From assembly GCA_003249955.1 (NCBI GenBank), contig QKHS01000063.1:1-54115 (forward strand): DNA of 54,115 bases. Reading direction: 5' to 3'. Of the stretch, positions 15,783-23,856 are shown piece by piece. The notes below the pieces were generated by a model, which worked only from the letters and a program-made list of their open reading frames with translations, was not told the origin of the DNA and searched no databases. The position numbers and the translations under genes were made by a program. This DNA comes from Bacteroidales bacterium (GTDB lineage Bacteria; Bacteroidota; Bacteroidia; Bacteroidales; ML635J-15). The first letter of the stretch is position 1, and each line of letters begins with the position of its first letter.

Positions 15783-18700
15783 TTATTCTTTAATAAGTTT
15801 TCCGCTGTAAATTTGTGTCCCGGCAGTAATTTTATATAAATACAATCCTGATGAAAGATCTGAAACTGAAATACCGGAATTTGTTTCTGTTTTTTGTTTA
15901 AAAATAAATCTGCCGCAAATATCATACATTGTAATCCATGCTTCGCTGATATCTGCAGGCAAATTTACAAATAATGTTTCTGATAACTGATCGTGGAAAA
16001 CCTGACATACAAACCCAGGTATTTCTTTGCATGAATTTACATAAACAGGGTTATATATTGTTTGAGAGCCATCATAATCATATTGCTTTAAACGATAATA
16101 TACCTTATCCTTCTTTATGTCGCTGTCTATGGCCGAATAAAAAGTAACAGAAGCTGAGTTCCCGGCTCCTGATTTTCTTTCAAGTAAATCCCATACCTTC
16201 ATATCATAACTTTTCTCAAGATCAAAATATGAACTGTTTTTCTCGGTAGCCGTTTCCCAGACAATTTCAATTTCTGAACCATTACAAAACGCATAAAAAC
16301 TTATCAGCCCTACAGGCAGTAAATTTTCATTAAAGTCCCTTGACGCTAAAGTAAAAGGCGAAAAGTTGCTTACGGTATCTGATTGTATTGTCCCTGACAA
16401 AACGTCTCCTGTTGTACCGGCATTTCCTTCGTCACGCCATGTTGACCCATCCCATCTTGCAACAGTTAAGCTACTGACATCTGATATACTTCCGCTTCTT
16501 TCATCCCAGCTTAATGTAACCGACACATTATTTGTTCCGTTTCTGTTCAGTATCCAGTACTCAGATTCACTTATTCTGACAATATCAGGCTCGTACATAG
16601 TACTGTCAAATAAGTCTCCCGGCATATTAAAATAATATGATGCCGTAAAGTAATCTGCCGGGTTGCCGCCTCCATTCGCTGCCGATATTCCGACAGGAGC
16701 ATACAAAGTATCGTTCCCAACCGGAAAAATAAATGCTGTATTCCCGGTCTTTCTGCAAAATCCGTTTATACATTTTCCGGGGCCTGAACCGGTTACTGGA
16801 CCGGCAGACTCTGTCAGAGCCAGAACATTTTCATTTGTTGTAATATTCCCTGATACAAATTCCAGAGTATTTTTAACCACCACATCTCCTTCTAAAGAAA
16901 TTCCGGCTCCGTTTATTGTCAAATTGTACACCTGCTGATAAAAAATATTTTGCGGAACAGAAAGTGGCAAGATATTGGCAAATTCGACTTCTGCCATATC
17001 GCCGGTAGCATCGATAATTCCTGAAGTTCCTGAAAGTCCGCCACATATAGTCAGCTTATTATTTGATGCATTGAGAGTCCCGTAGATTAGATTAAGTGTT
17101 CCTGATATGTAAACATCACCTGCAAGAATTAAATCATTACCACTGTCAAGATTAAGATTATTTAGTGTCATCCCCTGCAAACTTATAAGTTGGCTGCAAT
17201 TCACGACGTTCAGATTTGACGAACTGCCACCTGTTAAAGCTCCTCCAGGATATCTCAAATCTCCGTTTAAAGTAAGAGTGTTTGATAATATCTGAAAATC
17301 TCCGTCAATAATATTCAGCACACTTGTAATATTAAGATCTCCGTCAAGACTTAAGCATGAGGGGTTATTTATTTCAAGGTTATTTATTTTGTTTTCATAA
17401 AACATTCCGGCATTCAAAAACTGTGGATCTGTTCCGACATATATTATTTTAGAGAACTCATCATCTGCATATATTTTACCTGAATTACTAAAATTGATTC
17501 CATCAAGGACTGTAAGATTATAATCTGAGATAACAAAATGTTTTTCTGATGAGTTAGCCAAAGTTGCAACGGTAAAATCCATATCCAAAACACAGTTGTT
17601 AACGGGAAATTCGGCAAATAAAACATTTTCTCCGTCTGAAGGAACAACATTTCCCTGCCAGTTTGCTGCAACGGAAAAACTTGTATCGATACTCCCCTCC
17701 CATACATTTGCGAACGGAACGACATCTATTGTAATCTGGCTACAGTTTGTAACATAACTGCAAGGTTCCGGATTCTCGTACCTACCGTAATATGTTGTTT
17801 GTTCCGTAGGGCTTACAACAAGATTGTTACCGGTTCCTGCCAATGCAGATCCGCAAGCATCAGTGTACCATTTAATTTGTTCCGGGCTTCCTCCTCCTCC
17901 GCCTGTTAAAGTCAATGTTGTGCTGCAACCGGTCATAATTGTTGTTAATCCGGCTTCAGCCGATAAAGGATCTGATGATTTCTTGCCTACAATTATTTCA
18001 AGACTATCGGTATTACTGTATGTCGTACCCTCATTATCGGTTTGGACAGTTAATTTCACATAGTAAGTTCCGGGAGTTACAGGAGTTATATAAGGATTCT
18101 GCGAGACTGAAGACGGATTAAAACTTATATTATCCGGGCCTGTTGAGGTCCACAAATAAGTCGGGGCTGTTGACACAGCCCCGGAATAGCTTCCTGTAAG
18201 TGAAATTGATTCGCCCAGGCAAACAGAAGTTTCTGATGCGGACAACGCGGCGTTTAGTGTTCCTCCTCCTGCCATTAGCTCATCAAATGTAAAAATATTT
18301 CCCGGAGCTCCGTTACAGTAAGCAAAGGTACTGTATTCGTAAGGGCCTATACGTATCTCGTGATTGTTATTGCACTCTCCGCTCAGACCACCTGTCCATA
18401 CTTTTATTACAGAATTCTGGGGCAGCCATAAAACACATTTATTTACAAAATATATTGTCGCATATGGTGTTAAAGATGGGTAAACATAAATTTCAGACAC
18501 ATTTATTACATAGTTTACGGAATTATTTTCCTCTCCTGTCAGGGTAAGACACCCACTGATATATAAGTGGCTGAAAGTCTCTGTAGTTATACCGGAAATT
18601 CCAATATTTATATTATGTCCATATTCTATTGTTACAGAATAATTACCTGCTATCTGACCGGGATAATTTGTTGCAGAAACCCATGCTCCTGAGGAATAAA

Positions 18701-18863
18701 CCTGCCAGTTGGCTATTGTCTGCCAACTACCGCTTTGATATGAGCGATAATCCCCTTCTGACTGGGCATGTAATAACAACGAAATACATAACAATGCAAG
18801 TATAAAAACACATTTGCCTGAAAATGATACAAGAGTGTCAATATGTTTTTTAATCGTTGCCAT
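15783..18863 (-). CDS. large T9SS-secreted surface protein
   Basis: A 1026-aa secreted protein. The chosen start is MATIKKHI at 18863; an in-frame ATG at 18896 would add 11 residues before a normal signal region that ends LLLHAQSEGD. The N-domain (SGSWQTIANWQVYSSGAW) is followed by Cys-containing beta modules. Next are Ig/PKD-like segments (ISLTGSYSG, YLWTSTGPDN) and a second ANWQ-type module (SFSVAANWQGNVVPSDGENV). A long beta-helix-like stretch with many repeated asparagine/leucine strands comes next. The T9SS type A sorting domain (about 75 aa) ends in YLYKITAGTQIYSGKLIKE. Architecture suggests an adhesin or matrix protein. It is transcribed alone. Confidence 0.75.
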   Translation of the reverse strand: MATIKKHIDTLVSFSGKCVFILALLCISLLLHAQSEGDYRSYQSGSWQTIANWQVYSSGAWVSATNYPGQIAGNYSVTIEYGHNINIGISGITTETFSHLYISGCLTLTGEENNSVNYVINVSEIYVYPSLTPYATIYFVNKCVLWLPQNSVIKVWTGGLSGECNNNHEIRIGPYEYSTFAYCNGAPGNIFTFDELMAGGGTLNAALSASETSVCLGESISLTGSYSGAVSTAPTYLWTSTGPDNISFNPSSVSQNPYITPVTPGTYYVKLTVQTDNEGTTYSNTDSLEIIVGKKSSDPLSAEAGLTTIMTGCSTTLTLTGGGGGSPEQIKWYTDACGSALAGTGNNLVVSPTEQTTYYGRYENPEPCSYVTNCSQITIDVVPFANVWEGSIDTSFSVAANWQGNVVPSDGENVLFAEFPVNNCVLDMDFTVATLANSSEKHFVISDYNLTVLDGINFSNSGKIYADDEFSKIIYVGTDPQFLNAGMFYENKINNLEINNPSCLSLDGDLNITSVLNIIDGDFQILSNTLTLNGDLRYPGGALTGGSSSNLNVVNCSQLISLQGMTLNNLNLDSGNDLILAGDVYISGTLNLIYGTLNASNNKLTICGGLSGTSGIIDATGDMAEVEFANILPLSVPQNIFYQQVYNLTINGAGISLEGDVVVKNTLEFVSGNITTNENVLALTESAGPVTGSGPGKCINGFCRKTGNTAFIFPVGNDTLYAPVGISAANGGGNPADYFTASYYFNMPGDLFDSTMYEPDIVRISESEYWILNRNGTNNVSVTLSWDERSGSISDVSSLTVARWDGSTWRDEGNAGTTGDVLSGTIQSDTVSNFSPFTLASRDFNENLLPVGLISFYAFCNGSEIEIVWETATEKNSSYFDLEKSYDMKVWDLLERKSGAGNSASVTFYSAIDSDIKKDKVYYRLKQYDYDGSQTIYNPVYVNSCKEIPGFVCQVFHDQLSETLFVNLPADISEAWITMYDICGRFIFKQKTETNSGISVSDLSSGLYLYKITAGTQIYSGKLIKE

Positions 18864-19182
18864 AGGCCTCTTGCAAACAATAATGAAAGTAAACAAACAC
18901 TTATTAATCTATTTATGGCAATTTAGTATCGTAAAATGAGAAAAGATTTTCGTACATATATGTTAACATACAAATTATAGAATCTCCCCGAATACGCATG
19001 TAAGTACCTAAACAGGTTAATATTACACATTTTGAGCTCAAATAGATTATTTAAGCATTAAGTATAATTCAAATATTATCCTGACAATTCAGGATTTAAA
19101 ATGTTCTGAGTGTTTACTATTACATTATCCTCATAAAAACAGTTCTCAGGAAATCGTAATCTGGAACCTAATAAAGGTAGTT
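18864..19182. other. 319-bp intergenic region
   Basis: No gene is seen. It contains a perfect short hairpin ATCCTGA-CAAT-TCAGGAT at 19078-19095, about 90 bases beyond the stop of the upstream gene and not followed by a T-run, and the palindrome TTGAGCTCAA at 19032-19041. The first bases upstream of the gene start hold a weak -7-like CAAACAATA (minus-strand TATTGTTTG). Confidence 0.35.
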
Positions 19183-20892
19183 CTACTCCTTTATTATTTT
19201 CCCTGTATAGACATCTTCTCCTGCAACAATCTTAAAAAGATATAATCCGTCAGCAATCCCTTCAACTGAAATTCTGGCCGCCGGATAAACAGTTTGTTGA
19301 ATTATACTACGGCCTCTCATATCATAAAGAGTAAACTCCGCAGATTCACATTCAGCAGGAAGGCTAATGTTTATATAATCTGATACAGGAACCGGAAAAA
19401 TAATCAAGCCTGTTAAAAGAGATACATTATTTTCAACTCCACTGGACAGATTGGAATAATAATATGTATTCGACTGATCCAAAGCAAGCGAACCTGTTAC
19501 TGTATTATACAGATCATATTTTAATCGCATAAAAGGATAATTTTCAGGTGCTCCCAGAATATATGGGATTACATAACTACCCTGCGGATAATTATTGTTG
19601 AATTCGCTTTCATTTCTGTTTATCTCATTCCAGCTTGATGATGCTGCGTCCCACATAAAATCGCTATAAGAAATTATGTTGCTGTTTTCATCATAATCAG
19701 ACATAAATTTGCGGTAATAAATCCAATCACCTGCAACATCATTCCAATTATATTGAGTTACCTGAGTTTGCTTCGAATCTGCATTATAAACGTATTCTGT
19801 TTTATTATCCCCTTCCCAGACTGCCGGCGAACCAGTCATAATATAATAAGCATCTAAAGTAAGATTACCGTTTAAATCATAATCGTATTCGCTTCTAAAA
19901 CTATCAGCCCAACCTGACAAACCGGCATCCCATGAAAACCCGTTAATCAGGATTAATTTATCAGATGTGTTGTACTGATATTCCCGTTTAGCTGAATATA
20001 CAAATGCAGAAGTTCCCGCATTAAATGTGTAGGAAAACTCCGTTTCCTCAAGCCCTGTAGTTGAATTGTAGATGTGTTCGGATTTTGAAGTACCTATCCA
20101 TTGAGAAGTTGGCCAATCCCAATGGTAATTAATCTCCAGACTGAGACTATCATTAGAATTGTATGTGTAGTCAAATTTTACACTGTTCCTCCATTCAGAT
20201 GTAGCAGAAATCCAGGTATAAAATGTTTTGTTCAGCATTTTGTCGCTTGCCGAATAAGAATTAGTGTATTTCTCCTGATTTATCCAGGCTCCGTCCCCTA
20301 CACTCCAATCCATAGTTACATGACTTGTAACTTTATTGGTTGCCGAGTATTCCCAAACTTCTCTTTCGCTGGAATCAAAAACAAATGTTTCGGAGTCATA
20401 AGAATAATAAGTATAAACAAGTGTGTTGCCGGAAGCATCATATGAATATGTTTCCCAAAAATATTTGTAAAATACTTCATTGGTTTCATTCCAGTCATAT
20501 TGTTCTTTGGTAATCAGGCGACCATTTTCATCGTAAATGTAGTTTGTTTTAGAGTCATTTATAAAAGCCATATCTATTGAATTCCAAAGTAACAATTTTT
20601 CTTCTGTTATTCTGGCATCAGCATCAAAGGTGTATTCATATTTATAAAAATTATTCCATTCCAATCCTGATGTATTCCAGTTAAGATAAGTAAAATCAAG
20701 ATTTAAATGGTTTTCATCATAATTAAAAACATATTTGCTTTGATTTATCATCTGCGCTGCTCCGGTATTCCATTTTTGACAAATTATACTATCAAGCTCC
20801 GGTAAAACATTACGCACCTGATTTTGAGACTGAACTGAATTAACAAAAACTGTCAGAAGAACAACCGCTATTACTAATTTGACTTTTTTCAT
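19183..20892 (-). CDS. T9SS-secreted protein built of twelve ~36-aa YD-like repeats
   Basis: A 569-aa secreted protein. A signal peptide (about residues 1-22, ending VQSQ) is followed by about twelve tandem repeats from near residue 50 to 480. Each is ~36 aa, of the form W-x(5-8)-K-x-E-Y-x-Y-[DN]-x(2)-[GD]-x(6-8)-Y-x-W. This resembles the tyrosine-rich YD/RHS-type beta-strand repeats that form shells or spirals. The ~80-aa C-terminal T9SS type A domain begins near IIFPVPVSDYINIS and ends LYLFKIVAGEDVYTGKIIKE. There is no toxin-like C-terminal domain, so it is not a classical RHS toxin. A surface structural or binding role is more likely. A TATTTTTG -7-like element (20932-20925, minus) precedes the start. 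Confidence 0.75.
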   Translation of the reverse strand: MKKVKLVIAVVLLTVFVNSVQSQNQVRNVLPELDSIICQKWNTGAAQMINQSKYVFNYDENHLNLDFTYLNWNTSGLEWNNFYKYEYTFDADARITEEKLLLWNSIDMAFINDSKTNYIYDENGRLITKEQYDWNETNEVFYKYFWETYSYDASGNTLVYTYYSYDSETFVFDSSEREVWEYSATNKVTSHVTMDWSVGDGAWINQEKYTNSYSASDKMLNKTFYTWISATSEWRNSVKFDYTYNSNDSLSLEINYHWDWPTSQWIGTSKSEHIYNSTTGLEETEFSYTFNAGTSAFVYSAKREYQYNTSDKLILINGFSWDAGLSGWADSFRSEYDYDLNGNLTLDAYYIMTGSPAVWEGDNKTEYVYNADSKQTQVTQYNWNDVAGDWIYYRKFMSDYDENSNIISYSDFMWDAASSSWNEINRNESEFNNNYPQGSYVIPYILGAPENYPFMRLKYDLYNTVTGSLALDQSNTYYYSNLSSGVENNVSLLTGLIIFPVPVSDYINISLPAECESAEFTLYDMRGRSIIQQTVYPAARISVEGIADGLYLFKIVAGEDVYTGKIIKE

Positions 20893-21320
20893 GATATAAA
20901 ATTTATATAAATACTTCTGTCTTACAAAAATAACACAATAATTTATTTGATCTATAATAAAGCAAATTTAGTTATAAACAGTTGTTGTTATAATTTAAAC
21001 TATCTATTGTAAATATTATAACCCTTCTTAACGTGCAATACCAAAACCACATTGCTTTTACACACCGGAATAACACTGATTTAAACCAGCATCAGATATT
21101 GTTTTATCAGACGAAAAATCGCATAAAAAAAGAAACTTAATTTATTGTGTTCCCCCTAAACCTGTCATTTTCTTACAGCAATATTAAACATCTCCAATCG
21201 GTATTTAAGACAATAAAAATCAGCATTCATATAATTTACAAAAATCACTATTAACATTAATTAAAAATATTAACAATGTTAATTATATTTGCAGTGTTAA
21301 TTAAATAAACGTCGATAACA
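20893..21320. other. 428-bp divergent intergenic region
   Basis: It separates the repeat-containing secreted protein (minus) from the TetR-type gene (plus). It is AT-rich and gene-free. The left edge has a -7-like element for the secreted protein. The right 70 bases carry the operator-like array and -7 element of the regulator. The middle ~300 bases show nothing recognisable. Confidence 0.5.
21251..21300 (+). promoter_or_regulatory. operator-like array of four TTAACA half-sites over the tetR-type promoter
   Basis: Half-sites are TTAACA at 21251-21256 and 21270-21275, then TGTTAA at 21277-21282 and 21295-21300. The inner pair forms the palindrome ATTAACA-A-TGTTAAT (21269-21283). The outer pair is placed almost symmetrically (13 and 12 bases away). 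TATATTTG at 21284-21291, an exact -7 match, lies between the third and fourth half-sites, so a bound regulator would cover the promoter. This is the usual layout for autorepression by TetR-family dimers. Confidence 0.5.
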
Positions 21321-21995
21321 ATGAAAAATAAAGAAATTCAGGAGTTAAGAATTAAAGATTACTTTATTCAGGCAACAAAAGACATTTTAAAAAGTGAAGG
21401 AATTAAAGCCATAAGCGTCAGAAACATTTCTGATAAAGCCGGATATTCTTATGCAACATTATACAATTACTTCAAAGACGTTAATGATTTGATTTTTTTG
21501 TGCGTGAGCGATTTTCAGGCAGAATGTCTCACATTTGTAAAGAAACAGACAAAAGGCATTCCCAACGGAAGAGAAAAGATAAAGGCTCTGGCACTATCCT
21601 ACATAAACTATTTTCTGGAGTACCCGGGTATTTTCGAACTGTTTTACATATCCAGAGTCGGTGACTTTAACAATAAGCAATCAATAATAAGTTTAATTGA
21701 CAAATCTCTGGATTCGGTTTGTGAATCAGATTGGAACTACTGTGTTTCTCACAATCAGATAGAAATGGAAAATCTTGAATTTTTCAAATCCCAGCTTAAA
21801 CTCAGCACAGTTGGATTACTATTGTTCTACCTTAACAGGCTAACTCCTCCGTCCTATTCTGAGTTTATCAGCCATGCCAACAAACAAACTGACGATTTGC
21901 TGGGTCTGATTTTCGGAAAGCAGGGTGCTGTAGAAGATAATGGCTCAAAAAATCCGCAAGTTCAGAATTCATTTATTTCAATAAATATAAAATAA
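21321..21995 (+). CDS. TetR/AcrR-family transcriptional regulator
   Basis: A 224-aa dimeric repressor-type protein. The N-terminal helix-turn-helix is clear: IKDYFIQATKDILKSEGIKAISVRNISDKAGYS then YATLYNYFKDVNDL at about residues 10-55, where the recognition helix is followed by the conserved YNYF. The C-terminal helical domain (residues 70-200) is variable as expected and presumably binds a ligand; it includes FLEYPGIFELFYISR. The gene is convergent with the MATE exporter and likely represses itself through the TTAACA array in its promoter. Whether it also controls the exporter is unproven; one TGTTAA half-site lies in the exporter's leader. Confidence 0.88.
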   Translation: MKNKEIQELRIKDYFIQATKDILKSEGIKAISVRNISDKAGYSYATLYNYFKDVNDLIFLCVSDFQAECLTFVKKQTKGIPNGREKIKALALSYINYFLEYPGIFELFYISRVGDFNNKQSIISLIDKSLDSVCESDWNYCVSHNQIEMENLEFFKSQLKLSTVGLLLFYLNRLTPPSYSEFISHANKQTDDLLGLIFGKQGAVEDNGSKNPQVQNSFISINIK

Positions 21996-22044
21996 TTGTT
22001 TCTGGCTTCTAACCCATTTGTGAAATAATTATAAATAAAACAAC

Positions 22045-22084
22045 AAAGTGCAGGAAGAAAAAATCACAAGCCTGCACTTTTATT
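22045..22084. terminator. bidirectional intrinsic terminator between tetR-type and MATE genes
   Basis: A ten-base perfect stem AAAGTGCAGG (22045-22054) / CCTGCACTTT (22071-22080) with a 16-base A-rich loop. It is followed by TTTATTATT-like sequence on the plus strand and by a T-rich stretch on the minus strand. It sits about 50 bases beyond both convergent stop codons. Confidence 0.75.
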
Positions 22085-22128
22085 ATTACTCAGATTACAT
22101 AAAACAGATCTCTGTAATCCTGTTATTA

Positions 22129-23511
22129 TTACCCGATAACCTTAATCTTTTTCCACTTTCCGCTTCGGAACCGGAATATAAGTACTGAACAGAATATCAG
22201 GAAGAAAACTACCAGCATAAGCCAGCTTATTTCGACCGAAAAGTTTAAAACATTCAGTGAAAAATATAAAATAGGAACGAACAACCAATGAGACACTACC
22301 GAAGCAATCATTGTAAAGAGAGTATCTCCGGCACCGCGTAAAGCTCCCACGAGTGCAACCATTACCGATTCTGCCAGAACATACAAAGAAGCAATCCTGA
22401 TCATATTGGCTGCAATTGGTACTGCACCATCAAATATTTCCGAACTGTGTTCAGGTCTGAATACACTTACAAGCCAATGCGGCAGGAACACGAACAAAGC
22501 AAGAATTATCACCGAATAAAATATTCCTATTTTAATTCCTGAAATTGCAGCCCGGTGTGCGACCTGCGGCCTCTCCGCGCCCATATATCTCCCAACCAGA
22601 CTGGTCACGGCAATTTCTATCCCCAGCAACGGAATAAATGAAACCAAATCCCAATTAAACATAATTGTACTTGCAGTTGCGGCAACATCTCCACGCGAAT
22701 GGAAAAGAGATATCATGACGAAAAAAGCAAGAAAATTAAGGAACAGTTCCACTCCGGCAGGATAACCGAAACGCAGCAATCTCTTCATTATATTCCAATC
22801 AAAACGGAATGATTGCATAACGGCAAATTCTATTCTGTTTGATTTCCTGAAATAAGCAATAACAAGCATAAGCACTGCTCCGAACGAACCTGAAATGCTG
22901 GCGATAGCCGCTCCCTCAATTCCAAGAGGTTTTATTCCGAATTTACCAAAAATCAGAATATAATCAAGAACCACGTTTATAAACATTGCAACAATAGTAG
23001 CCCGCATAACTATCCCGGTTTTACCGATACCCGAAAAATAGCAGCTTAAAGACTGACGTAATATCACAAATAAAGCTCCCCAGGCCAGCAAATTAAAGTA
23101 CTTAACCTGATATGCAAACTGAGATTCAGGAACTTTCAGAAACTGGAAAAAAGATATCCCCAAAGGTTTCAAAAGTAAAATAACCGGCCATGCTAAAAAG
23201 CTTATAAGTATTGCCTGAAAAGCAGCTCTGGAGGCATTTTTCTTCTCTCCTGCCCCGAAATATTGTGCGACAAGTGCCGTAGAATATCCCAACAGCCCTA
23301 TAAAGAAAAATGTAAGCACCTGCATACCAACTCCGCCACCCATAACAGCATTCATCTGCTCTGAACCTACTCTGGCCATAAATAATCTGTCTGTAAAAGT
23401 CATGACACCGTCAGCCGCTGTCGAAACTATCATAGGTAAAGCCAGAATTAACAACTCGTTAATTCCCCCGGGTTTTCTGTAACCCGAAAAATATGATTTA
23501 AAAAAACTCAT
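22129..23511 (-). CDS. MATE-family efflux transporter
   Basis: A 460-aa inner-membrane protein with about twelve hydrophobic segments in two related halves, the size and layout of multidrug and toxin extrusion exporters driven by Na+ or H+. Characteristic segments are LALPMIVSTAADGVMTFTDR near residue 25, FIGLLGYSTALVAQYFGAGE near residue 75, and ALVGALRGAGDTLF near residue 390 in the second half, mirroring the first-half pattern. No domain is missing. The substrate cannot be read from the sequence; cationic drugs or metabolites are typical. The gene has its own promoter and a long leader of ~160 bases, and converges with the TetR-type regulator. Confidence 0.9.
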   Translation of the reverse strand: MSFFKSYFSGYRKPGGINELLILALPMIVSTAADGVMTFTDRLFMARVGSEQMNAVMGGGVGMQVLTFFFIGLLGYSTALVAQYFGAGEKKNASRAAFQAILISFLAWPVILLLKPLGISFFQFLKVPESQFAYQVKYFNLLAWGALFVILRQSLSCYFSGIGKTGIVMRATIVAMFINVVLDYILIFGKFGIKPLGIEGAAIASISGSFGAVLMLVIAYFRKSNRIEFAVMQSFRFDWNIMKRLLRFGYPAGVELFLNFLAFFVMISLFHSRGDVAATASTIMFNWDLVSFIPLLGIEIAVTSLVGRYMGAERPQVAHRAAISGIKIGIFYSVIILALFVFLPHWLVSVFRPEHSSEIFDGAVPIAANMIRIASLYVLAESVMVALVGALRGAGDTLFTMIASVVSHWLFVPILYFSLNVLNFSVEISWLMLVVFFLIFCSVLIFRFRSGKWKKIKVIG

Positions 23512-23580
23512 TTAAATTTTGAAATTATCATTACACATCTTCTGACAAATAAAATATTTATCAGACATCAAACTCACAAA

Positions 23581-23637
23581 ACCATTTCCCTGTTAATGGG
23601 GAAGTCACGCAAAATCATGCGTTGTAAACCGTGGGAA
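23581..23637 (-). promoter_or_regulatory. structured segment in the MATE gene leader (REP remnant or cis-regulator)
   Basis: Read on the minus strand, the leader contains CCCACGGTTTACAACGCATG followed by the hairpin ACGCA-TGATTT-TGCGT and then TTCCC-CATTAACA-GGGAA. These are compact GC-rich elements in very AT-rich DNA. They lie inside the predicted transcript, 70-130 bases before the start codon. The sequence may be a repetitive extragenic palindrome remnant or an RNA regulatory element. It does not match a riboswitch class that I know. Confidence 0.35.
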
Positions 23638-23677
23638 TTTATTACATTTTCATTTTAGTAGTCTCAAAAACAAGTTG

Positions 23678-23705
23678 CAAAAATAACAAAAAAATGAAAA
23701 AACAA
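23678..23705 (-). promoter_or_regulatory. putative promoter of the MATE gene
   Basis: Minus strand TTG (23705-23703), a 17-base spacer, then TATTTTTG (23685-23678). The predicted transcript start near 23671 leaves a leader of about 160 bases, unusually long for this window. Confidence 0.4.
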
Positions 23706-23786
23706 AAAACAGATTAAGATAATTATAAAAAATATCCCGATTTTTATTTATAACAGAACTTTAAGACTGACTATTATCCATCGCAT

Positions 23787-23828
23787 AAAAAAGCCTGTAG
23801 CGTATCAAAAAACATTGACCGGCTACAG
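23787..23828 (-). terminator. intrinsic terminator of the TonB-dependent receptor gene
   Basis: On the minus strand CTGTAGC (23828-23822) pairs with GCTACAG (23801-23795) across a 20-base loop and is followed by GGC and then six T residues (23792-23787). It lies 29 bases after the receptor's stop codon. Confidence 0.7.
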
Positions 23829-23856
23829 ACAATAATGAAAAAAATCGGCTCTTCTA

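Larger units (their letters stand above)
23512..23856. other. 345-bp intergenic region upstream of the MATE gene
   Basis: From right to left on the minus strand it holds the terminator of the TonB-dependent receptor, the putative MATE promoter, and the structured leader. No gene is seen. Confidence 0.5.

Noticed and set aside
19183-20892. RHS/polymorphic toxin
   Set aside because: There is no RHS core motif, no variable toxin tip and no immunity gene; the protein ends in a T9SS sorting domain.
23581-23637. Known riboswitch class in the MATE leader
   Set aside because: I compared it by eye with cobalamin, TPP, preQ1, SAM, ZTP, guanidine and fluoride consensus features and found no convincing match; kept only as an unclassified structured leader.
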